A DNA stretch of 64,000 nt from Glandiceps talaboti (GCF_964340395.1 NC_135550.1:4624601-4688600), one strand, 5' to 3'. Positions 40,588 through 54,084 are shown, counted from the stretch's first letter. Numbers and translations: made by a program. Notes: a model not told the origin generated them from the letters alone.

Positions 40588-40885
40588 ATTCCGTATATGT
40601 TTGAACAAGTAGTGTTCAAATGATCTCGAGGACTTTAAAATAAAAAGTAGGGGGACAAGTACACATGGAATAATGATTTACTAGTGAGTTAGATACATTA
40701 TTTAACTTGGCGTTGGTGGCGCGCTCCATTGCTGTATCTCTCAAACGAACTCGGATGCGGTACCAACACGGTGGCGTTAACAATTCCGTATATGTTTGAA
40801 CAAGTAGTGTTCAAATGATCTCGAGGACTTTAAGATAAAAAGTAGGGGGACTAGTACACATGGAATGATGATTTACTAGTGAGTT
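40588..40885 (+). repeat. 103-bp direct repeat, copies 195 bp apart
   Basis: 40588-40690 and 40783-40885 are nearly identical. Both begin ATTCCGTATATGTTTGAACA and end ACTAGTGAGTT. They lie in the spacer of the long inverted repeat. Confidence 0.92.
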
Positions 40886-41340
40886 TCTTTGGCGTCCCAC
40901 CCACCTTGTAACCATAGAGTAACTTTACTATAATTTGTGGCCATCATTTATTATAAACCTTTTCCATTGTATGACGTATAAACTGAGTCTCGTACATTAA
41001 TTTTACTATAAAATATATTATCACAAATGTGCAACTTCCATCTGGCGTTTATGACTTTTAAAATAAAAACAGTCTCATGATTCGAAAGTCATGGCATTTG
41101 GTACTAAAAGACAAAGAGAATTGTTAATTTATAAATGAATGTTTATTAATCAGTAACATAAAAGCACCTTGACCTGGCCTAGTTCCTTGTTCGTATTTAG
41201 TTCCGCTTCACCGTCAGTATCAATACAAACTTTATTTTATGTTGTCATGGTGATATTATGATGTGAGGTCGAATTCGTTCATCGTCGTATTTGTTTTACG
41301 GTCAGGCGGATGTTTGTAAACTAGGTTCGGTCAATATCTG

Positions 41341-41668
<328 letters not shown>

Positions 41669-41677
41669 AATTATGAT

Positions 41678-41808
41678 TGGATGTGTCAATTTGAATCATA
41701 GCAGTTTCGGTCATGGCTGAAGTTCATTGAGGGTAGTATTTTTTTTGTGTAACCAAACTATGACTCGGAAAACTTCAGGGTAATTCAGTCTTTTGACGTC
41801 AATTTCTA
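41678..41808 (+). repeat. 130-bp dispersed repeat, copy 1
   Basis: About 90 percent identical by eye to 45117-45248. Shared blocks include TTTGAATCATAGCAGTTTCG, AACTATGACTCGGAAAACTT and AGTCTTTTGACGTCAATT. In this copy an L2-like retrotransposon follows at once, exactly where similarity to the other copy stops. Confidence 0.85.
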
Positions 41809-43004
41809 CGGTACACCTAATACACCTAGTGACTGCACTCGATTCCGGACAAATCGTTCTTCTTGTTCTTTTAGACTTATCTGCAGCGTTTGATACCATA
41901 GATCACGAAATACTTCTAAAGTGTTTGTCAGATCTTGGTATCAAAGGAACTCCTCTTAAATGGCTTTGCTCATACCTCACAGACAGATTTCAATCAGTTA
42001 CAGTAAATGGGAAAATGTCACTTGCTCAATTGCTACGGTTCGGAGTACCTCAGGGCTTTGTCCTATGACCTCTATTGTTTACTATTTATATTTCACCACT
42101 CGGCCAGATCATTCGCCGTCATAAACTTAAGTTTCACCAATTCGCTGACGATAATGAACTGTACTTGTCTTTTAAGAAATGCAATACCACCACTGCCGTA
42201 TCTTCTATTGAAGAATGTGTCAACGATATTAAGAAATGGATGACGCAAAATAAGACTGAAGTCATTTTAATTCGTTCCAAATTTGATCATTCGCCGTTGC
42301 CTCTCACTTCCATCAACATATGTTCAAGCGTTATTGAAACTACTTCATCTGCGAGAAACATTGGTGTCATATTTGATGACAATTATACATTTCAACAACA
42401 CATAATTACCACCTGCCGCACCATTCACTTCCTCCTTCGTAAAATTGGACACATCAGGAAATACCTCTCTCAGGATTCTTGTGCCACCCTCGTCCATGCT
42501 GTCCTATCATCGAAGCTGGACTATTGTAATTCCTTACTATATGGTCTGCCTGACGTTCACTTACAGCGCTTACAACATGCCCAAAATACGGCAGCTAGGA
42601 ACACATAAACCCTATTCTAAAACAACTTCATTGGCTTCCAGTATCTCATCGTATTGTTTCAAACTTCTGCTCATCACTTATAAAGCCCTAAATGGAATCT
42701 CTCAACAATAACTCAAGAATTTAATTACACCTCGTTTTTCATTACGCACTCTTCGTTCATCGGATAAATGCCTTCTGCATACACCCAAATGGAATCTGGT
42801 TTCCTATGGTCGCCGCTCCTTCTCTTCAGCAGCTCCTGAACTTTGGAACTCTCTACCCCTGGACATCAAAACCTCTCCCAATGTAAACATTTTTAAAAGA
42901 CGCTTGAAAACTCACATATTTCAGAGAGCTCTTTCATCTCCTTTCTAATTCTAAGCGCCACTGAACATTGTTTTCTTTGGATATTTGGCGCTATATAAAT
43001 TTAT

Positions 43005-43072
<68 letters not shown>
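41809..43072 (+). mobile_element. Degenerate L2/CR1-type non-LTR retrotransposon, 5'-truncated
   Basis: The translated frames cover the reverse transcriptase from LLVLLDLSAAFDTIDH (palm) through VPQG to FADDNELYLSF (catalytic [F/Y]xDD at 42141-42152) and on to the L2/CR1-type C-terminal region with LDYCNSLLYGLP, LKQLHWLPV, RSFSSAAPELWNSLP and FKRRLKTHIF. Such proteins copy element RNA at the target site; here the protein is broken. An in-frame TGA at 42066-42068 lies just after VPQG, a deletion or frameshift falls near 42600, and a stop lies near 42708. The 5' end, including any endonuclease, is missing, as is usual for truncated insertions. The 3' end has the L2-type tail TTTGGCGCTATATAAATTTA running into (TAGA)n at 43005-43072. 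The C-terminal motifs and simple-repeat tail point to the L2/CR1 group. Confidence 0.88.
43005..43072 (+). repeat. (TAGA)n tail of the L2-like element
   Basis: A pure tetranucleotide tract directly following the element's 3' sequence. L2/CR1 elements characteristically end in short tandem repeats rather than poly(A). Confidence 0.93.
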
Positions 43073-43120
43073 ATATAAACTATACGATATAATTATTCTA
43101 TCTCAACTTCGCTGATTACG

Positions 43121-43122
<2 letters not shown>

Positions 43123-43152
<30 letters not shown>
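43123..43152 (+). repeat. (CT)n microsatellite
   Basis: A short CT tract of about 30 bp. Confidence 0.9.
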
Positions 43153-43155
<3 letters not shown>

Positions 43156-43632
43156 ATTGTTTGGACATATATGTATATTGTTTGGACGTCATTCATATAT
43201 ACAATTGTCTACTTCCTTGGTTTATAATCCAATTATTATACAGATGATCTTGTGGAAAGTTGATATATCTGGCGCTGAAAGCCCTATTTTTTCCCCAAGT
43301 TTGTCGAAATCAAAAGCGCTCTCTTATTAGGTGCCGTAAGAATGGAAATAGTTACACCCAGTGGTTTGTCACCGTTTACAAACACCTACCCCGTATGAAA
43401 ACACGGAGCATGGGTTCATCCTGATATGTTTATATCGCCATGACAACGTTTGCTAATACTCAATAGTGGAATGGGGAACTACGTACTACGTATCTATGGT
43501 GGAAGTATACTATTGACCAATAAACCTCTATTATGCATTTAGGCCCTGTCTCTAATTTAATTTAATGTGTTATGGTTTACATTTTCCTTTTAAATATCAT
43601 TTCACCATCTTTAATATGTACATATACGTAAA

Positions 43633-43896
43633 TACATACATACATACATACATACATACATACAGACAGACAGACAGACAGACACTCATACATACACACA
43701 TACATACATACATACATACATACATACATACATACATACATACATACCTTCAAATCATACATACATACATACATACGTACATACATACATACATACATAC
43801 ATACATACATACACACACATACATACATACATACATACATACATACATACATACATACATACATACATACATACATACATACATACATACATACAT
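43633..43896 (+). repeat. (CATA)n / (CAGA)n microsatellite
   Basis: A CATA tract with a CAGA block at 43664-43684 and short interruptions (near 43747, 43777 and 43812). On the minus strand it is (TATG)n directly following the dispersed repeat copy at 43897-44125. Confidence 0.95.
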
Positions 43897-44125
43897 AGTA
43901 AATAAATACGTAGTACGTGACTGTATACATTTCGTGTTGGTAATAATTTATTGGAAGACGGTTTTCTAACTATTTTCCATGGGAAAACTCTCCTTTTACC
44001 TTTCATCAAATTGCCCACACCCAATGCCCCGCCTATACATTCCAATTGCCCACACCCAATGCCCCGCCTATACATTCCAATATGCCCACTCCCAGAAAAC
44101 GAAACTTGGCTAAATGACAACCTTT
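43897..44125 (-). repeat. Dispersed (TATG)n-tailed repeat family, copy 1 (minus)
   Basis: The reverse complement matches 55600-55790 and 50930-51110. Shared blocks are TTTAGCCAAGTTTCGTTTTC, a GTGGGCAT...GGCGGGGCATTGGGTG segment, AAACCGTC and a pre-tail ending near GTATAC. As in the other two copies, its end abuts the tetranucleotide tract. It contains an extra 35-bp tandem duplication (44010-44044 and 44045-44079). Confidence 0.82.
44010..44079 (-). repeat. 35-bp tandem duplication within the dispersed repeat
   Basis: Two perfect consecutive copies of a 35-bp unit that contains TTGCCCACACCCAATGCCCC. Confidence 0.95.
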
Positions 44126-44734
44126 AGATGTGCTAATTAGAAATATACCATATTATCACTAAAATATGGATTTTGTTTATCCCTTGGCTACTAGTATGAT
44201 CATGATATTTTGAAAATTTCATGACACCTTTCCAAAACCATGAAAAAATTGAGTGGAAAAAGTGTATTTTTACTCCTAATGTGAAGAGGTTTGAAAGAGT
44301 AGACATTATGTCGAAATGACGTATAGCACCATGGTTCCTTTGGATTTATTTTTAAATCTCGCAATATTGAAATGTTTTGAGTTTGTTATTCACTTTTACC
44401 CTCTTATGAAGGAAAATATTGTCCTCTTTTTTAACATTTACACTAGTAGTCTCTGGGATTACGTGTTGTTACATGTTTTACATCCAGTGGTCTTTGGGAT
44501 TACACGTTCAACCGACTGTTTCAGGTTGTTTGTTTGTCTGTCACTCACTCACTCACTCACTCACTCACGTCACTCACTCAGTTAATTATTTCACACAAAG
44601 TAAACCATTGGTTTTATTTTAAAATCCTGCATACGTGTAATGTAAATGTAGTTCAACAATAACATCTTGTTGTCTTTCTCAAGTAGTGTAAACAATTATC
44701 AAATACAAAACCTTAACCTTTAACAAATACGATC

Positions 44735-44735
<1 letters not shown>
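44126..44735. other. Non-coding stretch with a short (CACT)n tract
   Basis: No gene is supported. A (CACT)n tract lies at about 44541-44567. Confidence 0.5.

Positions 44736-44822
<87 letters not shown>
44736..44822 (+). repeat. (GA)n microsatellite
   Basis: An uninterrupted GA tract of about 86 bp. Confidence 0.95.
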
Positions 44823-44826
<4 letters not shown>

Positions 44827-45116
44827 CATTCTAAAGTAGTACTGTAATAGAAACAATAGAAACAGATATACTAGTTATGATTAAAATACACTCATTTCTG
44901 TGCAAGGAAACTATATGGATCGCCATCGTATTCAAAATAAAAGAAAGTTTGACTTGAATATAGTAAGTTGTTCATTTAGTTCCTCTTTTGTGAATATAGC
45001 TATTGCATACATACTTTGTGTATCTGCATGATTTTTGTGGGGCATAACATTTTTATTCGATACTATTTCAAACTTTTACATGAAATATTCAAAGGGGTGG
45101 AAATTAAAGCACGGGG

Positions 45117-45248
45117 ATTTTGATTGGGTGTGTCACTTTGAATCATAGCAGTTTCGGTCGTGGGTGAAGTTCGTTGAGGGTAGTACTTGTAACCGAACTA
45201 TGACTCGGAAAACTTCGGGGTAAGTCAGTCTTTTGACGTCAATTCCTA
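45117..45248 (+). repeat. 130-bp dispersed repeat, copy 2
   Basis: Matches 41678-41808 in direct orientation. Similarity ends near CAATTCCTAC, the same place where copy 1 meets a retrotransposon. Confidence 0.85.
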
Positions 45249-45559
45249 CAATTCCTTCCTACCATATATCCATGTTTGATAATAGATGAACGCTCTTTAA
45301 CAGTCGTTACAGATACATAGATAGTGACACAGTTTCACATACGTAAGTACATACAGTACAGCAAAATTCTTTGCAATATAAAATCAGTAATTAATGTGAA
45401 ACCCCAGCCAAGTAGTTGGCTTATGAGTCACTTGTACCCGAATAATAAGTCTTCGCTTTTCCCCTAAAGTTAGTATATAACCTTGAATCACTTTTCCTAA
45501 TAGGGAGGATTATGTAACTGAAATTGCTTTCCTCCTTCTTATAAACATTTCGTACAAAC

Positions 45560-46712
45560 ACTGTTTTAATAGCGTTTGACAGAATCAATCATTGGACCCT
45601 GTTCAGAAAACTTATTGATCGGCGTGTTCCTACATTTATAGTGAGAATGCTTGTTTGTTGGTATCGCCATCAAACATTCCATGTCAGGTGGGGTCGAGCA
45701 ATCTCTGACAGTTTTGAAGTCAGTAATGGTGTAAAACAAGGAGGTATTTTATTATCTTGGCTATTCGCAGTGTATATGGATAAATTAGGTGATTCTTTGG
45801 GCTAAGTAAATACTGGCTGTTACATTGCTGGTAAATGTTTTAATCATTTGTTATTTGTGGATGATATCGTTCTTATTTGTCCCTCTGTGAAGGGACTAAA
45901 CAGACTGTTACGCTTTTGTTCAAGCTATGCTGTGACCCATGATATCATTTTTAATGCAAAGAAATCCAAGTGTCTTTATGTGATGCCAAAGCAATGCAAA
46001 ATCTCTCGTGTACCACACGTTTATCTGAACGACTCAACCATGGCATTTGTTAGAAAACATACTTATTACCTAGGAGTCGTCTTGAATTATATTGGAAACG
46101 ACAAAGATGATATCAAACGGCAAATGAGAAGTTTTTATGCTAGTGCTAATAGTTTAATCCGTAAGTGTAATTCTAATCGTTGCTCTTTTGCAGTGAAGAT
46201 AAATTTATTTAAAGCGTATTGTTCTTCATTGTACTGTGCTCATCTCTGGAATGTCTTTACTCCAACTTGTTTAAATGAAGTCAAAGTTGCGTATAATAAT
46301 GCTTTTCGTATTTTGCTAGGGGTAAAGCAACGTATCAGTATTTCTGAAACCTTTGTGAGTAATAACATAATGACGTTTTCATGTAAGCAGCGGATGACAC
46401 GATCAAACATCTTTTTGAGATTATTGTACAGTCAGAATACTTTAATTGAAGCCAGTTTATCACCGACTGTAATCAGGGATAGTAAATATATGGCTGTTGT
46501 CCTTAGAGATTGTTTTTGACTTGTAATTGACAGTGTTTGAATTTTAGGCTTCTTTCAGTATATAAACCTTTCCTTTCATTTGTTCATGTTACCGAGACTG
46601 TCTCTTGTGTTTTTGTCGTATTTCCACTTTGTTTTTTTGTATGTGTTTTATAATTTATTTTTATGAGCATGTTCTCGAAGTGAATAGAATAAAAAAATAA
46701 AATAAAAAAATT
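45560..46712 (+). mobile_element. Non-LTR retrotransposon remnant (reverse transcriptase)
   Basis: Translation from about 45566 gives AFDRINHWTLFRKLIDRRVP, a segment ending NGVKQGGILLSWLFAVYMDKL, then a single in-frame stop (TAA 45803-45805). It then runs open for 230 codons through LLFVDDIVLICPS (catalytic FVDD at 45854-45865), NAKKSKCLYVM and a C-terminal domain containing NLFKAYCSSLYCAHLW. The order AFDR...VKQGG...xxDD...KKSKC is the palm domain of non-LTR reverse transcriptases. The frame ends with TGA at 46517-46519. An A-rich tail with several AATAAA words ends near 46712. The 5' half with the endonuclease is missing. It is less decayed than its neighbours: one stop in about 320 codons. 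The clade differs from the L2-like element at 41.8 kb and is not assigned. Confidence 0.85.
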
Positions 46713-47437
<725 letters not shown>

Positions 47438-47644
47438 GTTGTTGAACTTTTTCAAAACTGTCAATTGAACTCTTGTGCCAAAAAGCTGATGAGTAAACAA
47501 GGATCGGAACAACCAGCGTATCAAAGAGGTTTGTGTACATCTCCCAGCGTGGTGACATTCCGCCGTACATTTTACACTTGGCAATAACAGTATAGCTTTA
47601 GACGCTTACTCGGCGAGATGAGATGCGGTAACAGTGCGACCTAG

Positions 47645-48012
47645 GTGTTCACTAAAATACGTTTCCTAAATATTTATATTTAGTCGTGACGCCGACACGC
47701 ATAGGACCACAATTAAACCGAAATTACGTATTTGGTGTCCCGTTTTTCCTAAGATGACGATTAAGGTTTTATCCTGGCTTAATCGAAGTCTCCATTTTAC
47801 ACAGTATAAGTGAACTTTGTCGAGCAAACGTAAATTTACTTCTGAATCAGCCAACAGGACTATATCGTCAGCATATGATGAGTGTATCGTTACCAATCTT
47901 TATGCCCACATCGCTGAGTTTGAAATTTTATTCTGTTGCTAAGTCGACGTCATTAATATACATTGTGGAAAGAGTTGGCGAAAGACCATCGCCCTGTTTG
48001 ACAAGTCAGTTA
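47645..48012 (-). mobile_element. Decayed non-LTR retrotransposon fragment (RT palm)
   Basis: On the minus strand, starting near 48010, the reading is LVKQGDGLSPTLSTMYINDV, then DLATE followed by a stop. After a frameshift near 47890 it continues SSYADDIVLLADSEVNLRLL, then HLYCVKWRLRLSQDKT. The VKQGDGLSP and YADDIVLLADS motifs are reverse-transcriptase motifs 4 and 5 with catalytic YADD. It is only about 120 codons long, with at least one stop and one frameshift, so it is dead. It looks distinct from the other two elements in the window. Confidence 0.82.
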
Positions 48013-48467
48013 AATAGTTGACGGGCCATAGTTTACACATTTAATGAGTGAGTCCATAGATCAGGAGTTGAAGTAGAATATTTCGACCTGAATATGATAT
48101 TAATATCAGGGACGTGAACTGCGTGGAATATTATGATTTATTTACCATTTCTTACTTTTCTTATGTTACAGCAATATTAATAGTCTCCATGCACTAAACC
48201 ACAGATCATGGAAGAAGTAATTAGAAAGACGCTCCTCTAATTACCAAATCACTAAATTTTATAATAAAATAATGATAGTAATTTTGTAGTTTATATAAAG
48301 TGTGCCATTCCAATTTTGACTATGAATACATTCCCTCATTCTTTTTAACTGTAAAATATGTCCAGCAAGGGAATACTTTGACTATGGCCACGTCCTATTT
48401 GTCTAGTAACAGTATAACAGACTGAGAATTGGTAGGGGAATAAAAAACGTCGAAAGACACACTTACA

Positions 48468-48621
<154 letters not shown>

Positions 48622-48646
48622 GATTATATGTGTGTACATTACATGA

Positions 48647-48678
48647 TTATTTATTTATTCATGTATTTATTTATTTAT

Positions 48679-48741
<63 letters not shown>

Positions 48742-48742
48742 T
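48647..48742 (+). repeat. (TTTA)n then (TTAG)n microsatellite
   Basis: TTTA units at 48647-48680 turn into a TTAG run of about 15 units. The TTAG unit resembles arthropod telomere repeats only by name; the context is an ordinary interstitial microsatellite. Confidence 0.9.
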
Positions 48743-50235
48743 TTGTCATCTTTATTGGCTCGATTTGCATTCTAAAGTAGTCCTGTAATAGCTGCAACAA
48801 TTGGTAGTGTATATACCAATAATCGTTACTTAGCCATGCTTTATGAAAACAGTAATACTGAATTATAAAAACAACATGTTATCTAGTCTGTAAGATACAG
48901 ACATTCGTGCCACACTCAGCCAGCACTCATCGTCAGTACTATGGACTAATGTGCCTGCTAAATAAAAGAATTTAGGCCTCTCCTTGGATTTATGATTAGA
49001 AATTCAAACAGAGGTCATTATGTAGATTACAAATCAAATAGACAGAACAGTTTCTGCTTCTGACGTTAAGAACGACTGTTGTTATGGTGATACTTGTTAA
49101 TTGTTTGTACTTGATAAAATATCAGACCGTTGACCAGGAAATTTATGTTTAATACTATTGACGTAAGATTACTAGGTGGCTGGTCTCATATCAGCATTGA
49201 AATGTTAACATCATGGTCAGTTCGACACCTATTACAACATAACGATTGGCTGCAACCCAGTCTGGTTGCTGATGACGTGGGAAATTTGGTAGATTAGTAC
49301 AGTCGTGGTTAAGAAGCCCGATAGGGCTGAACAACACGACGTACCTTACAGTTTACATGTGATCGCTATTTAGATAACCTGTGAATGTCGACTCACTGTG
49401 TTACGATTATATGGTGAAATACAATCTCTTCGATAGCTAATGGGTATACCAAATATTGCATTAAGAATGGAGACGTTGATCTCAGTGTTCAATTTGTTAC
49501 TAACGAATGTTGTAAATAATTATATATATAATAAGTCAACCAACTGAATGATAAAATGTTGCGTCTCCGGATTTAATTTTGAAGCGTTCTCTGCCGTTGT
49601 CTCTGGTCCACAGTCACTTGTGAACTACTATTCCATTCCGGGTGGGTGATATATTCTAGTCTAGGATGATCATAATACAAAATAATGACGTTATTATAGG
49701 TAGTTACGATACGATACCGTTACGGATCACTGTTTCGGATAAGAGAAGTTGTGAAACAGCTCGCCATGATTCAGGACGTTACGTCATTCTTCAACATGTT
49801 AATGAATTAATACGTGTTGCTGATTGGCTGTAAGCATTGCCATCCTCATTAACATGTTGGCGATCGCCATGAAAGGCGGGTTGTTCAAAATGTGGAGCTA
49901 TTGCTTCGGAAACGCATTCGAAAACCCATTTTGGATCAATGTTGTTGCAGATTAGTTTTCAGGTAGGGTAAAGTGTTTCTTAAGAGTGCCATGGGTGGTT
50001 ATGTTTTGGTTATATTTGTTGATTTCAGAATTACATCGGATCATTGAAATTGTCGTGTACTGCCGCTGTATTAGCTTGTAACTGCCATTGCGGTTCTCCC
50101 TTTATTAAAATTATTCATATGTTTGTCCTTAAAATCCGCATATCCTATTAATAAAATACCCGTTGCTATTATAATAATTTGTGTCTGTTGTCTTTGATGT
50201 ATCGAGCGCGACGTCGTCTCGTTATTAACTTTAAA
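48743..50235. other. Non-coding stretch, nothing recognised
   Basis: No repeat or family-like open frame was recognised. A short segment ending TTTTCAG|GTAGGG near 49971 resembles a splice donor but has no supporting coding sequence. Confidence 0.45.
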
Positions 50236-51112
50236 TTATTGAAGTGTCCACAGTGGTTATCATGATTCCATCCATGACACACAAGACCCGGGGACAGTCC
50301 CTCGGAATATTTAGGATTTCCATCAAAACGATTATAAAACTATTACCATTAAAACGGCACCTCCATACTGTGGCCAGAGGTACTGAATTATGACTGACAC
50401 CACCGATTTCATCATTTGAAGACCTACTATATCCTATTCCGACAATTGACGTTACGCAGTTACTATACAAAATAAGACAATCCCTGGCAGTGCTTCGTAG
50501 AATTCAGTCACTGGCTTTCTATTGCAACTAAAATAACATATACATTTAAATCGGAACGTAGAGAGTTGCGCATGGGCATTACCGCATTAAAAGGAGAAAT
50601 GTCTTCCTTATTAATTGACCCGGTGTGTGTTGTGAGCGGCAATGGCAATGACTTCAAAACAAACCAATCTTATTGGTCAGGGAACCGAAAGTCAAAATCA
50701 ACCCACTTTAATTATATTTCATCCGTTGAAATTGAATATAATTGTTGAATGGCATTTTGACACCTCGAGTGGACTCATCGGGCGTGTCGACTCTTTCCTT
50801 ACATTTGTTAAAAAGACACTATTGCCCATTCGTTCATGAATATCTAAAACGTTACACAGTTACTAAATTTTAAACTATGACCATCGTTACAAGAAGACAG
50901 AAACGTTCCATAACTGAATGATAACCTGTTAGATTTTAATAGGCATATCTATACATATGATTGCCATTTAGCCAAGTTTCGTTTTCTGTGAGTAGGTATA
51001 TTTCCACGTAGGTGGGACATTGGGTCAATATTTTATACACTTGGGTAAATAAACCACTTATAATAGGATGATCGGTAAAACCGTCTTATTATATATCATT
51101 ACGGAATATACC
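50236..51112 (+). repeat. Dispersed (TATG)n-tailed repeat family, copy 2
   Basis: Blocks shared in order with 54085-55790 are: a GGGACAGTCCCTCGGAATAT-type block (50290), TGTGGCCAGA...GGTACTGAATTATGACTGAC (50370), TTTGAAGACCTACTATATCC (50418), a TTCGTAGAATTCAGTCACTG-type block (50490), and CATAACTGAATGATAACCTG (50909) through TTTAGCCAAGTTTCGTTTTC. The copy lacks two segments present in the 54-kb copy. It ends near 51112 and the 1.2-kb tetranucleotide tract begins there. No protein is encoded, so it is a non-autonomous element. Confidence 0.82.
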
Positions 51113-51124
51113 AATGTCTGTCTA

Positions 51125-51173
<49 letters not shown>

Positions 51174-52300
51174 CCGTCCGTCCGTCCGTCCGTCCGTCCC
51201 TATGTATGTATGTATGTATGTATGTATGTATGTATGTATGTATGTATGTATGTATGTATGTATGTATGTGTGTGTGTGTGTGTGTGTCTGTCTGTCTGTC
51301 TGTCTGTCTGTCGCTGTCTGTATGTATGTATGTATGTATGTATGTATGTATGTATGTATGTATGTATGTATGCATGTATGTATGTATGTATGTGTGTATG
51401 TGTGCATGTATGCATGTATGTATGTATGTATGTATGTATGTATGTATGTATGTATGTGTGCATGTATGTATGTATGTGTCTATGTATGTATGTATGTATG
51501 TATGTATGTATGTATGTATGTATGTATGTATGTGTGCATATATATGTGCATGTATGTATGTATGTATGTATGTATGTATGTATGTATGTATGTATGTATG
51601 TATGTATGTATGTATGTGTGCATATATATGTGCATGTATGTATGTATGTATGTATGTATGTATGTATGTATGTATGTATGTATGTATGTATGTATGTATG
51701 TATGTATGTATGTATGTATGTATGTATGTGTGTATGTATGTATGCATGTATGTATGCATGTATGTATGTATGTATGTATGTATGTATGTATGTATGTATG
51801 TATGTATGTATGCATGTATGTATGTATGTATGTATGTATGTATGTATGTATGTATGTATGTATGCATGTATGTATGTATGTATGTATGTATGTATGTATG
51901 TATGTATGTATGTATGTGTATGTATGTATGTATGTATGCATGCATGTATGTATGTATGTATGTATGTATGTATGTATGTATGTGTATGTATGTATGTATG
52001 TATGTATGTATGCATGTATGCATGTATGTATGTATGTATGTATGTATGTATGTATGTATGTATGTATGTATGTATGTATGTATGTGTGTATGTATGTATG
52101 TATGTATGTATGTATGTATGTATGTATGTGTATGTATGTATGTATGTATGTATGTATGTATGTATGTATGTATGTATGTATGTATGTGTATGTATGTATG
52201 TATGCATGTATGTATGTATGTATGTATGTATGTATGTATGTGTATGTATGTATGTATGTATGTATGTATGTATGTATGTATGTATGTATGTATGTATGTT
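51113..52300 (+). repeat. Very long compound (TCTG)/(TCCG)/(TATG)n microsatellite
   Basis: The tract runs nearly 1.2 kb. It starts as TCTG units, shifts to TCCG at about 51164-51198, then TATG, a short TG run and a second TCTG block (51286-51315), then about 1 kb of TATG with scattered TGCA and TG variants. A 12-bp variant GTGCATATATAT recurs at 51534 and 51618, showing internal duplication. Long open frames on both strands are artefacts of the repeat. Confidence 0.97.
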
Positions 52301-53439
52301 TCAATGATATACTAGAGATGTTTTCAAAGTATTATAAGTAATACCTTTAATTTAATTGAACATCGATGCTACATTTGTTGAGCTCTTTTGCACTTCTTGT
52401 GTACATGGCTTAATAAATAACTAACTAAATAACTAAATACATAAAATAATAATATGTATGTACGTTCGTACGTATACATTTTTGTACAACTCCCTTACGG
52501 ATTTTTAGACGTAATAATATAACGTTGGCAAATGCAACTATTTCATCTACAGAAGTTGAACTATTATGTGCCACATATAATGTTGAATTAAAGACTAGGC
52601 CTTTATGCTTAGCGTGTTTATTGGCCAACATTATACTACCGCCACAGCAGTTTAATTTGTTGTTCTGATGTAGTTCCCCTTTCCACCATTGAGTATCAAC
52701 ACATGTTGTCATGGTAATATAACAAGTCAGAACGACTTCCTTCCCCAAATGAATTTGTTATCCTGTGACGTAGCTTTTTTATACCCGCCCGTTAATCATT
52801 GGGTGTACTACATTCAATTCTTACGGTGTCGTGTGGTAACTTCTGTCCTAGTTAACCAGGGCAGGGAGTTTCGTAGTCCCTGCTTTGTTTCGGCAAACCT
52901 TGGGAGAAATATAGGGTTTTGGACATCACATGTTTAAACTCTACTAACAGTTTTACTACTCTAATATTCTTGTAATGAAGCAAATTCATTCATTCTAAAA
53001 CTACAGAATGTAAAGTTTTATGTAAAGTAATTAATTTTAATTTTTGTCTGTTTTAGCAACGACATAAACAACTTTGATAAAAAAAAAAGACTGTAGTCCC
53101 GAAGAGGTCTTACAGAAAAAGCCTTAATTCGAATTAATCTAGGAAGAGGGGTGTCTTTCTACTTCCTTCGTGCACGGAGACTTTTTGCATACACAAGTGA
53201 AGTAAACGTAGAAACATATTAACATTTGACAATATATTCCTAGTACTTCACGTTTACCTTCAAGTTGTTTTCTTGTCCCTACGATAACTTGACTAGACTC
53301 TTATGGTCAGGTCGACGTAGACAATATGGATTGTTTAATAATTATTTTACTACACCTACTTACTTCTAAATGCAATGGTTCTCTGTATCTCTCTGTCTCT
53401 ATCTCTCCCTCCCTCCCCATCCCTCCCTCCTTCCCTCCC
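52301..53439. other. Non-coding stretch with faint repeat similarity
   Basis: No gene is supported. Around 52690-52920, blocks such as TTGTCATGGTAATAT and GGGAGTTTCGTAGTCCCTG weakly resemble 41240-41440, so an older copy of that repeat family is likely. A near-duplicate pair of small elements could not be delimited. Confidence 0.4.
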
Positions 53440-53556
<117 letters not shown>

Positions 53557-53597
53557 CTCTCTCGAAATGTATGTGTACATGTACATCAATTAATGCC

Positions 53598-53599
<2 letters not shown>

Positions 53600-53629
<30 letters not shown>

Positions 53630-53646
53630 CTTCTTCTTCTTCTTCT
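53600..53646 (+). repeat. (TTC)n microsatellite
   Basis: About 15 uninterrupted TTC units. Confidence 0.95.
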
Positions 53647-53680
53647 ACACCACACTTATATTTTGATGAAGACGTAGTTT

Positions 53681-53811
53681 GTCTGATGCCAGTAATGGAT
53701 GAGGAGTATCTCATACTAACTATAGAGTTGGTTTAGATCTAGTAATATGTCTGACGTCAGTAATGGATGTGGGTATCTCATACTATAGAGTTGGTTTAGA
53801 TCTAGTAAGTC
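53681..53811 (+). repeat. Tandem duplication of about 68 bp
   Basis: GTCTGATGCCAGTAATGGAT at 53681 recurs as GTCTGACGTCAGTAATGGAT at 53749. Both units end in TATAGAGTTGGTTTAGATCT. Confidence 0.9.
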
Positions 53812-54084
53812 TTGCGGGAGTTGGCGTTTAAATTCGCAATTCTTCTAAATCCATTGCCCTTCAATTCTGGTTTAAATATTTATTACCAAATCGTTTCCGT
53901 ATATGCATATGTTCATCATATAACAATGCAAAAGCCATCAATTGTCATTGCTATTCCTTCTTCACTAATATGAATGTCTTTTTGGAGAGTCTTTCAAAGT
54001 CCACATACGTTATACACCTTGGAATCACGATTTACATTCATTATCTTCAACATGTCCATTGTGATAACGTTGTTTGCCTTTGGA

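Noticed and set aside
43565-43969. Open frames of 117-134 codons on both strands
   Set aside because: Translation of the (CATA)n tract.
48680-48742. Telomere-like (TTAG)n
   Set aside because: Short interstitial tract grading from TTTA, with unique sequence on both sides; an ordinary microsatellite.
51058-52341. Open frames of 270-415 codons on both strands
   Set aside because: They translate the TATG/CATA tract (MYVC or HTYI repeats) in every frame; no coding signal.
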